From contig JAZDSV010000090.1 in NCBI GenBank assembly GCA_036784855.1, positions 1-34,886 of the forward strand: 34,886 nucleotides of DNA, given 5' to 3'. Positions 20,660 through 28,846 of the stretch are shown here, in pieces. The position numbers and the translations under genes were made by a program. Origin of the DNA: Aphelidium insulamus. Its lineage: Eukaryota; Aphelidiomycota; Aphelidea; Aphelidiaceae. A model generated the notes under the pieces. It was not told the DNA's origin. It saw nothing but the letters and a program-made list of their open reading frames with translations, and did no database searches. Within the stretch, counting starts at the first letter, position 1. Every line of letters starts with the position of its first letter.

Positions 20660-21203
20660 ATGCAGCTGGAAAAACATATTGTACAGGCAGTTTGTGACAT
20701 TGCTGCTACATATAAATTACGGCAGAGATTATGAGTCGCTGGAACTAAATGCAGACATGACTGCAAGCTTTTTGTGGAACTGTTTTCACGGGACGCTGCA
20801 TCTCTGCGCGACAATGTGTCGGACGCCGAAATCGACCACGCCCTACTGCTCATGGTATCTGAAAGATTGCCTGGCCAGGCTGCACAAAGTCCGGCAATCT
20901 TTTTCAGCGGCTCGTGCTGCGTCATCTGGCACAAGCGTAGATGCACTCACGCGGGCCATTGACTTTTGGTCAGTCAGATGCGGGCACTCTTTCTCAGACA
21001 TGAATGTCGTTTTGGGGGCACTGGTTGTATTTCTATCACAGAGCTCTAATCCGGGTGACGCTGATGGTGTTGACACCTCCACAAGTAATGGACATGCCGC
21101 TGGCGGCGCATCGCTTTGCATTTCCTACACCATTAATATACGAGCGTACTTATTTCGTGAAAGAGCTAATACTTTAGATGTTACCAAAATTGCCCAATGG
21201 TAA
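20660..21203 (+). CDS. Unresolved protein-like gene with an in-frame TGA
   Basis: From ATG 20660, MQLEKHIVQAVCDIAATYKL runs to a TGA at 20732. The same frame then continues with strongly helical sequence including LFVELFSRDAASLRDNVSDA and IDHALLLMVSERL. Further on, the adjacent frame looks coding: SVDALTRAIDFWSVRCG and NVVLGALVVFLSQ, to a stop at 21203. An intron with a CTTTTTCAG acceptor near 20911 could join the last two parts, but I could not find a donor that gives both good spacing and the right phase. I recognise no family. The in-frame TGA may be a mutation, an error or part of an unrecognised intron. Confidence 0.4.
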
Positions 21204-21397
21204 TAAATGTAGCTGTCCATTAATATCAAAATTCGTGCATCACACAGGCGCACGTCATGTTTGAGTGACAGTAGAATGCATTTATGACGATCGCACATCG
21301 CCATTAGTGACTTGTTGAAGTTCCTTCCTTGGAAAATATCAATACGACGGCTTCATCGTCAGAACCTTCAAACGTAAGATCACACTATTATTAATAT

Positions 21398-21769
21398 ATG
21401 AGGTACCTTTCTGGCGGAAGACGCAGAAAATCGATTCCTACAGCCAAGCTGCATGCCATTACTGACCGTGCGGCCAAGTGGGCCATTATCTTGGCCAACA
21501 AACAGCCTTCGGCGCCGCCATTCGGGCCTGCGGGAGCCAGGCCGGCCGCTGCTTTTTGTGAGCTCAACAAAAAGCAGAGCCGAGAGATACACCGCACCAT
21601 GGTCACCCTAGTCGTGGAACAGAAACCATGTTGTTTCACGGTGTATGAGTTTTGCATATTGATCGGTTGTCTAATTGATTCCTAGGGTGGCTTTAGTGAT
21701 GCCGACCGGCGTATTATAGCAAGCTTCTTGGGTACAGAACAGGAATTTTCCGAACTAGCAGTTCATTGA
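21398..21769 (+). CDS. L11-like ribosomal protein, short, probably mitochondrial
   Basis: Two exons (21398-21640 and 21686-21769, intron 45 bases with a CCTAG acceptor) give 108 residues. The middle resembles the N-terminal domain of ribosomal protein L11: SAPPFGPAGARPAAAFCELN parallels the family's PAPPVGPALGQ...FCKAFN loop. It is followed by a TLVVEQKPCCF strand like the family's VVITVYADRSFTF. L11 binds the GTPase-centre rRNA. The usual C-terminal rRNA-binding domain is missing; the second exon (GGFSDADRRIIASFLG) does not match it. It could be a shortened mitochondrial uL11 or a divergent relative. No frame break is seen. Confidence 0.5.
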
Positions 21770-22524
21770 GAGCCGGCATTGGCGATGCATCATCAGCCAT
21801 AGGGATAATTCCATCGTTGTAAATTTATGCATCTAATCTAGTCACACTTGAAATCTTCCTTATCGCCTCTAAAAATATATCATCCGGAAAGTGGTGTCAT
21901 TATACAATGTGGGTATGCAGTAACAACAGTATCCCATATGGGGCTTTAATGACATTACAAGAAGGTGACGCATTGCATGGTACGAGGCTGATATACATCA
22001 TCTCACACGAGTGACGTAATTAGTAGTATATAACGGCGTAAAAGAGGAGATATCTTTTTGCTCTCTGTTCGGACAGATACCTTCTCGCATGGTCACAGCT
22101 CGTACTAGGTGCTACTTTATGATAGCACTCATGACTTACTATGGGCGGTGCGCTAAGTGTTCCGTATCAGAGGTCAGCTTGCACTAACGCCGGTGACGTG
22201 TTGGCTAGTACAGTATGTGCTAACGGACCTATCAACTCTGAGCGACTGTGTGTATCTAGACAGAGCGCCGTGTGTAAGACCAGTTGACTTCCACTACCTG
22301 GTAACTGCAGCTGTGAGATATGGCGGCTGTGTGACCAGGACGCCGCCACGCAATGACACACTATTTGTATTAGTGTCAGCTGACAGCGCCACCACCGCAA
22401 GCATCCCCCGGCACGACCCTGACCATTCCACACCTTTGCAGACCGAGAAGCTTGTTTGTCGGCAATCCCGCGGACCCCGCAGCAACCACGTCATCCGGGG
22501 CGATATGACCACCATCCCGCAAGA
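21770..22524 (+). other. Intergenic interval before the B-A-Fanzor block
   Basis: I see no convincing gene. A TATA-like GTATATAAC occurs near 22025 and several short ORFs lack protein character. The duplicated B segment begins near 22525 with no terminal repeat that I can see at the junction. Confidence 0.45.
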
Positions 22525-22560
22525 GTCATCCAGCGCCACCAACAAACAAAGGCGGGCGGC

Positions 22561-22567
22561 TATAAAA
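22561..22567 (+). promoter_or_regulatory. TATA box of gene B, right copy
   Basis: TATAAAA in the context GGCTATAAAAGGCGGG, 152 bases upstream of the ATG at 22713; identical to the left copy. Confidence 0.7.
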
Positions 22568-22712
22568 GGCGGGTTTGCACTCCGGCTCGCCTTTCTCTTC
22601 ATACAGCAATATACTTGCTGTTCTGTTGCCTTGCCTGCCTGCTGCTGCTCCCTTCACCTCTCTTCCCGCTTTCCCTCTCGTTATTCGTACCCTCGGGTAC
22701 TATCTCTGTCTG

Positions 22713-23739
22713 ATGCGCAAGAAGAAGCGCTCTGCGGTGCCTGCTCCTTTGGCTCTGGACCTAGGCGCCTGCCTAGTAGAGGTAAGTGTAGGTAAGTGTG
22801 TGCGTAGATCTCGTAGACTGCTGAAGGGCGGCGAGGTGGTCATTGCGCAAGCGGTGGCTACCTGTGCTGTCCCTGAGGTGGTGACTTACCCTGTAGCTGC
22901 TGCGGTGCCCGAGACTAACCATGTAGCCGGGTATGTGTGTGTGTGTGTGTGCTGTCTGCTGTATGCCTGTCTGTCTGTCTATATACACACACCATACTCA
23001 CACCGCTGTGCAGAGTCCGACCATCAAGAATACCGACATTCGAGACGGGCCAATTCGTGAAGCGCAAGGCGGTGCGACGCGACATGAGCAAGTTCCGACG
23101 GCAAGGCCCGATCGGCACGAACGGCGAGCCGGCCGAATTCCCGGTCTACGTGGAGATGTGCGGCACGCGACTATGCAGCAACAAGACACTACGACAAGAT
23201 TCCACCGGCTACTTTCGAGAATGCAAGAACAAGGAACTGCAGCTGCAGTTGAAGGCAACGGCAGCGAAGGAAGCGTGGCAGCTGGCACGGCACCCCGGCA
23301 AGAGCAACCGAGTGATGCGCGACTGGGTCCGGATGAACTACGTGGCCGAGCGACCTGGGGACTCTGCCGGTTGTCCCATTGTACTCTAGTATGTTATCAC
23401 TCTTGCTATCCGGTATGCCTTGATGTGTACTTCATATTGTATATGACTGACACCCACAATAGAGCAGTACCCATACAATATATGGACTTCGTGGCGGGGA
23501 TGGACTGGCAGCTTCAAGACTTTTTCGGCAACACAATGCAGCACCATACTCTGGCATTGGCACTCACGGGACTACACTACCGCGACAACCGACACACACC
23601 TGGGACTACATTCGCGACACCCAGGACACACGCACATGTCGGCAACACACTGCGACACGGCACAACACCGACACCGACACAAACACACACACATCGACAT
23701 CAACAGGGACGGGAGGCGGCGCTGGACGACAATCTCTGA
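22713..23739 (+). CDS. Gene B, right copy: basic protein of unknown function
   Basis: The start is ATG 22713 (MRKKKRSAVPAPLAL). A short intron may lie at about 22781-22806 (GTAAGT...CGTAG). The next part is KGGEVVIAQAVATCAVPEVV and NHVAG. A GT-repeat-containing intron follows (about 22929-23012, GTATGT...GTGCAG). The long exon then reads FETGQFVKRKAVRRDMSKFR, GPIGTNGEPAEFPVYVEM, NKTLRQDSTGYFRECKNKEL and NRVMRDWVRMNYVAE to a stop at 23389. This frame is open for 115 codons, longer than in the left copy. A conserved downstream stretch (MDFVAGMDWQLQDFFGN, 23482) may be another exon or a separate small ORF. I recognise no family. Confidence 0.45.
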
Positions 23740-23797
23740 CAACAAATACCGGGGTCAAAATCAACGGCCCCGGGGGGCAGTCAGGGATAAAGGCAAT

Positions 23798-23813
23798 GGT
23801 GTTCTTAAACACC
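23798..23813 (+). terminator. Conserved 3' hairpin of gene B, right copy
   Basis: GGTGTT, loop CTTA, AACACC: a 6-bp stem and 4-base loop, followed by GCCCA. This is the stem and loop size of the histone-mRNA 3' element, but the fourth stem base (G) departs from its consensus. The left copy preserves the stem. Confidence 0.4.
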
Positions 23814-23844
23814 GCCCAACGGTGCCTTGGTGCATCGTGGAACA

Positions 23845-25890
23845 ACAGCGCCCGACAACTAATTTACAAAAATGTGCACTTTCTGCCCCGACTGGCCCTC
23901 TCCACCTTGACGACCAATCCCCGCTCCTGCCTGAAATTACGTGACACAAACTTCTGCCACAGCATAAAAGCCGCGCGTCGCAGCGCCCGCAGTCTTCCTT
24001 GAGCACATATCAGCACTCTGCAAGCCACATTTATAGACTGTGTCGCTTGCCTTTCACGTTTTCACTACACTACATACTGGAAACACGTCGCGTACTCACG
24101 CGCTCGCTCTCACGCGCGCCATGCCTGCCTTCTTCATCGGCCCCGTCATCATCAACTACGTGTACCCGGACGACTCGGACGCGCGTGGTTCGCGCTGGAT
24201 CCGCAGCAATGCCACGGTTTTTGCCGGCACCACGCACTGTGACAGTGCCGTGTAACAGTGACTGACAGTGTCTCGGTATGCAGCCGTGGACATCATGTTG
24301 GTGTGGTGGACGGACGTGGATCGCGAGGTTGTTGAACCCATGCCGACGTGCACCTACATCCTTGAAGGTCGCGTCACCACGCGTTCTCTCGAGCCGATTT
24401 TCATGCTGGTGGAGGCAAGCCGTTTGCTCCTCGCTGCATGGCGATCAGCGTACGTTTACACACACGCATATACGCATGTATACACGCGTATACATGCATT
24501 CATACTGACACACAAAACTGCAGCGCCATTCTCGCCGCGTATCTGTGGTGTGGGCGCGTACAACGGCCCCAGCAACACGGCAATCCAGATCGAAACGCCT
24601 CTGTACGCCAACAGCATTAGTGCCACTGTCACGGTACGACATGCATTGATATATCTCGCAGTCACTGACTGGATACCGTCAGTTCGAGTGCGCATACAAC
24701 GTCACTCAGTATGGCAACATGGTGGGGAAGATGCATCGCCGCTCTGCGTTGTTCTTTAGCGGTACGTGCCCAGTGTGTACACTGTGTAATAACTAATCTG
24801 CTGTGCAGGCTGCGTGAGTGATGTTGTTGTTGCGGACAACACGGTGACAACGATCTGCCTCGATCCAACCGACTTCACGTTTGCATCTGTCACTGGAGGA
24901 CGTAATGCGATTGCCGCCGCTACGCCCGGTGTTACGTCGCCCGCTGCCAGCTCGCTGTCAGCTCGCTGTGGAACTTCCGCCGACCTACACAACCTGCGCC
25001 ACGCTACTCTGACCCGTCTGAATTGTTGACCCCGGCAGGTTCGTCTCGTGCAACGATTACATCGTCGCCGCTTCCGCCAGCTACGCGCCGTGGTACTGCG
25101 GCAAAAGCTGATGCAATGGGAAACCCTGGTGTAAAGGCCGAAGCAACTACTGCGGCATCCTCCACCGAACCGCCATTGGGCGTACAATCGTCGGCGAACA
25201 ATGACAAAATTTTGGCGGACTTGCTCGAGCAGATCGATGCTCATGACGAAGAAGTTGCTGCCGAGGCGGCACGCACTGCTACAGCTACGCGTAAGACGGT
25301 AATTACGCTGATTGACGATGCCGATGATGCTGACAACAGTGGCGGCGTGGACATTGTTGCCGGCTCCAGCACTCAGCATGCCCAGCGTGCGCGCGCCGCT
25401 GCCGAGAAGGGCAAGATGCCGTCACGTGACTTTGTTGAAATTGTCGACTATCCACGCACTCCGGCCGAGAAGGGCAAGATTCCGGCACGTGACTTTGATG
25501 GCAGCACGCTTTCTGGGGACCCGAATGTCTCGGATGCGCTTCGAAACTTTCACAAAAACGCTGCGCCAAAATCTACTGCGCGTGGTGCTGCTGGCAAAGG
25601 AAAGACACCAACACGCAATTCTAAGGCTGCTGGCCCAAGTCGTGCAATGTCCATGGCTGAAGCCAGCTGTAGCTCCTCCTCGGCTGACAGTGGAGTTGAC
25701 ACACCTGTAATGCCCATTTCGGAAATAGTAACACCAGTCCCTGTTGCCAAGCGCAAACTGGCGCTTGCCGCCATGGGTCCCAGCAAGCAGCGCAAGGCAG
25801 CCACGCCGCGTCAGAAAAAGTGATCTGCTAACGCTTCCGGATGAGATCACGTACGCACTTACAAAACACTGCAATGCTTCATAATAATCT
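23845..25890 (+). repeat. Duplicated segment carrying gene A, right copy
   Basis: This is the inverted counterpart of 10310-12340, including promoter region (CATAAAAGC near 23964), introns and about 70 bases past the stop. Confidence 0.87.
24121..25823 (+). CDS. Gene A, right copy: nuclear-type protein of unknown function, damaged at the 5' end
   Basis: The start is ATG 24121 (MPAFFIGPVIINYVYPDDSD), with a TATA-like CATAAAAGC about 155 bases upstream. Exon 1 runs into a deletion of 18-19 bases that removed the 5' splice site kept in the left copy, so the frame stops at 24253. Downstream it is better preserved than the left copy. Exon 3 (YNGPSNTAIQIETPLYANS) joins across a 28-base intron to GYRQFECAYNVTQYGNMVG and SALFFSG, then by a 46-base intron to VADNTVTTICLDPTDFTF. 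A 10-base duplication near 24960 shifts frame. The tail from 25023 is open for 266 codons with VITLIDDADDAD, EKGKMPSRDF/EKGKIPARDF repeats, a Ser-rich stretch and a C-terminal KRK/KQRK basic signal. The function is unknown. Confidence 0.58.
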
Positions 25891-26441
25891 ATGCATCCAC
25901 CCACCAAACCATTTTTATTCGTATGCTACGCCTCTCATTTAAGTTCATTTTCATTTTCATTCAAGTTCATTTGTTTGACACTCTTTGCACTATGGTTCAC
26001 GATGCCTCCCGTGGAATCGTGACGCTGCTTCTTCACGTACAGCAATACTACCCGAAACGCGTACGCACTGCCCCATGCCACATGATGCCTATATCATTAT
26101 TGTCAAGCTGAACAGAAAGCTTCTCCAATAATGCCCGGCCGCGCCACTAATATTGTCCACGTCATCGATCAGAGCGTCTTCATGCTGGACCTAGACATGT
26201 CCGCACCATAACAATATCAGCGGCCAAAAGCAGTACTAAGCTATAAAATTTTTCGCATCGTACTTAAACGTTCCTGCTAGCATAACTACACGCAGTGATT
26301 GTCACGCTATTGTCACGCTATTAGAACAAAGGCCATAATTTTTGAATCGCTTCACAGATGCCGTGCGTTGTGTCCGTGTATAACAGGTACATTCGTGGGA
26401 ACCTACTGGTGGCGCCGCGTCATTACCGACCAATCAAATGC
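25891..26441 (+). other. Interval between gene A and the Fz2 promoter
   Basis: There is no recognisable gene. A direct repeat TCATTTTCATTTTCATTCAAG lies near 25945 and TTGTCACGCTA is repeated near 26298-26320. The left and right loci share no obvious similarity in this interval. Confidence 0.4.
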
Positions 26442-26513
26442 TGACCGTGACCTTGACCTTTCGACCTTGACCTTGACCTTGGCTCTTGACAGCTGTCAAA
26501 CGCGGATATAAAA
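26442..26513 (+). promoter_or_regulatory. Fz2 promoter: TGACCTT array, palindrome and TATA box
   Basis: Several TGACC(T)T units run from 26442 to 26480; TGACCTTGA is the complement of TCAAGGTCA, the half-site bound by ERR/SF-1-type nuclear receptors. A perfect palindrome TTGACAGCTGTCAA (26486-26499) matches the TGIF/MEIS-type homeodomain site. TATAAAA follows at 26507-26513, and a CCAAT box (GACCAATCA) precedes at about 26429. No transcription factor binding is shown by sequence alone. Confidence 0.6.
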
Positions 26514-26574
26514 GGACGGGCCTCAAGCACGCAGCTCGATTCACACGCACACATTTTCACAAATTCTTCTGCTG

Positions 26575-27044
26575 ATTACAACATTAAACTCTGAGAAAGG
26601 TACTTTGTGCTTTTGTGCGACTATTCTTATGCCAATGCAGATATAGCGCACGTTTCGATTTAATTTTGCACCGGTCAACAATCGGCCACACCGATTCCAC
26701 CATAAACTCTGAGAATGTATGTTGTGCTTTCATGTGACGATCTAATATTAATACAGACATTGTCGACTACACGCCACTCCGATTACGTACTAGAGCATTC
26801 ATTGCTGGTACGGTGCATTTAGCCTACACGCGCCTTGCAATTTGATACCAACAATCACCTAACTGATTTCCACTATAAAACTCCGAGAAGGTACGTTGTG
26901 CGTTAATACGATTTTGGCTAATTTTGATTCAGATTACAGCCACTGCACACACCTCTGATTACGCTACAGGGAATTCCAATTGCTGATACGGTACTTTAAT
27001 AACATTTTCTGATCGTGAACTCATGGAAATATGTGAATATTCAG
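26575..27044 (+). repeat. Fz2 leader: tandemly repeated exon-intron units
   Basis: Three diverged units share CTGATT..CAC.ATAAACTCTGAGAA(A)G followed at once by GTAYGTTGTGC, a donor-like sequence, and each has a CAG acceptor about 40 bases on. The predicted introns are 26600-26640 (41), 26717-26756 (40) and 26891-26932 (42). A fourth, 26991-27044 (54; GTACTT...TTCAG), ends six bases before the Fz2 ATG. A second sub-repeat (GATTACG...GCTG.TACGGT.C) occurs at about 26780 and 26958. The leader thus looks like a duplicated 5' UTR exon plus intron. Confidence 0.6.
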
Positions 27045-27050
27045 ATAGCA

Positions 27051-28216
27051 ATGGCTGGCTCTGGGTCATCCAGCAATGTTCCTGATCCTGGAGACGGCGC
27101 TATATATCAGACTATAAAAACGAGTATGCGCCATGTGATCAAGATGGAGCGCATAATGGTGCCACGAGTTCCGCCAAAAATCCGAATCAAATACAGAAAG
27201 GTCAACAACGTGAAAGTTCCAATGGGTGTACGCCGCAGACGACAACCGCCACCAGGACGACGCGGCACAAGTTGCAAAAGGATGGACGAAATCAATTTTG
27301 CTTTGACTTTCAAATCGTAACCGATTCCGTCAGCTGCTGCATTATACTGAAGAAGGAGGTACCAAAACAAAAGCGAAAACACTCCTGTACGCCTCCAGAT
27401 CAGTATATTGATGAGCTCGCCGACTATTCTGATCTGGCTAAAAAAAATATTGTTGGAATCAATCCGAATATGGGCAACTTGCTCTATTGCGTGCAGGGAT
27501 CCGATCGAAATCAGACAAAATTTCGGTACACGCAGGAGCAACGCAATAATGAAACATTGGCCGACAAGTATGCAGCAATTAGACAGAAGTTGCAAAAGCG
27601 CGAGATAATTGACAACATGTCTGTTACACAGTGGGAATTGATGCTCACCGCCTTCAACCACAAAACGCTCAACTTTGCTGAATACCGCGGCTATCTTCAA
27701 GCAAAATTGACATACAATCACCGCGTCCAACAATTTTATGGCCAACATCTGTTTCGAAAGTTAAACTTGGGCTCATACTTTCTGCGGCAAAAATCGGAGG
27801 CATTAATGATCAACAAATTTCGCCAGCTCTTTGGGCCACCACAAGATACAATTGTGGCAATTGGTGACTGGGCGCAGAGTCAGCATCGCAAATACAAAGA
27901 GCCAGTGAAGGGGAAAGGATTTCGTACAACGTTGCGTAGAGCTGGTTACAAGGTTTACTTGGTGGATGAATTCCGCTCAAGCAAGCAGTGTAGCTGGTGT
28001 GCCACTAATCAGCAACTGCGTGCAAACTGTGCGCCACGAGAGCGGCGACCACGTGATGGCGTGATGGACAGAAGTCGTGTCACTTGTGACAATTGCGCAC
28101 ACATTTGGAACCGCGATCGTAACGCTGCTACTAATATTTGGCGAATTGCCAATGCTGCCATCAGGCAGCAACTGCGACCAGCTGCCCTATGTCGGCTGCC
28201 TCGCAGGGGGAGCTGA
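27051..28216 (+). CDS. Fanzor RNA-guided nuclease, copy 2, RuvC-I Asp replaced by Asn
   Basis: ATG 27051 (MAGSGSSSNVPDPGDGAIYQ) follows a predicted leader intron. YQTIKT matches the Fz1 N-terminus, after which about 300 residues present in Fz1 are absent; a basic MGVRRRRQPPPGRR stretch resembles a nuclear localisation signal. One frame change near 27300 leads into a 314-codon open frame: FQIVTDSVSCCIILKKE, RuvC-I GINPNMGNLLYC, FRKLNLGSYFLRQKSEA, VAIGDWAQ, VDEFRSSKQCSWC, a second CxxC (CDNC) and RuvC-III NRDRNAATNI. The zinc ribbon and RuvC-III Asp are intact, but the RuvC-I Asp, kept in Fz1, is Asn (AAT). In known Fanzor and TnpB nucleases loss of this Asp abolishes cleavage. The stop overlaps the likely NOB1 start. 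Confidence 0.9.
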
Positions 28217-28740
28217 ACGCTCACCTGGAGAAGGCTAGCAAGCCGGGCCCCTCTAGTCGTGGAACAAGTCCAATAGATTGTAATGTTTTGAAATAGCCAG
28301 CCAACTTTACTCTCGCGGAAAACGCGCTCTTTCACGGCGTGCAATGCGACCAGATAGCCGAGCGGTGGTTCAGCGTGCCGGAAGTGGTGGCTGAGGTGCG
28401 CGACACAAAGACGCGCGTTGACGCATGGCGCTGGTTAGAGCCCATGCAGGTGCGGCCGCCTTCCGCCGCGGCTATCGAAGCAGGTATGCCACAACCCGTG
28501 TTGTTTCTTAATGCGCGTACAGTATATCTATGATATAATTCTTATATTGCTTACGCGGTGCGGAAGTGGTGGCCATGGCCAAGAAGACTGGCGATTTCCC
28601 GTGCTGTCCATCACTGATATACGCGTACTGGCACTCACTTACGATATGGAGCGGGCGGAGAACGGCGGCGACGTGGCACACTTGCGCACTGAACCGCTGC
28701 CAACCGTTGGTGCTGCGCCGAAGCATGTCAGTAGTCAGCG
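28189..28740 (+). CDS. NOB1: NOB1, PIN-domain endonuclease of 20S pre-rRNA, 5' portion only
   Basis: NOB1 makes the final cut that forms the 18S rRNA 3' end. The PIN-domain blocks are clear: ENALFHGVQCDQIAERWFSV then PEVVAEVRDTKTRVDAWRWL (28320-28440), VVAMAKKTGDFP (~28566) and LSITDIRVLALTYDME (~28605), which contains the family's TDI acidic site. An ATG at 28189 opens MSAASQGELNAHLEKASKPG, which could be the N-terminus; it lies inside the Fz2 ORF in another frame. A donor near 28481 (CAG|GTATGCC) marks an intron. One frame change follows KKTGDFP. The zinc ribbon and C-terminal half are not found before KDM5 begins on the other strand at 28847, so the gene looks truncated. Confidence 0.8.
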
Positions 28741-28846
28741 ACTACTAGTCACCAGCAGTGCGCGTAACATATGTACGCAATTCCCGCTTGCTGCGCGCCA
28801 CTCCCACCCAATACTGCGCGCCTATGTATGACCAGTTTGGTGGAGG

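Larger units (their letters stand above)
22525..23838 (+). repeat. Duplicated segment carrying gene B, right copy
   Basis: This is the inverted counterpart of 3190-4500. Its right edge (GTGCATCGTGGAAC) lies within a few bases of the left edge of the gene-A duplication, so the two duplicated segments abut here while they are about 5.8 kb apart on the left. Confidence 0.85.

Noticed and set aside
22157-22795. ORF of 212 residues crossing the start of the B repeat
   Set aside because: It spans the TATA box and intron of gene B, and its first part lies in sequence not shared by the left copy.
22931-22951. GT repeat as a regulatory element
   Set aside because: It sits inside a predicted intron of gene B, and the left copy has a shorter, disrupted version; it is an ordinary microsatellite.
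26300-26323. Direct repeat TTGTCACGCTA as a target duplication of an element carrying Fz2
   Set aside because: The two units are adjacent and do not flank the Fanzor, and no partner occurs downstream of 28216.
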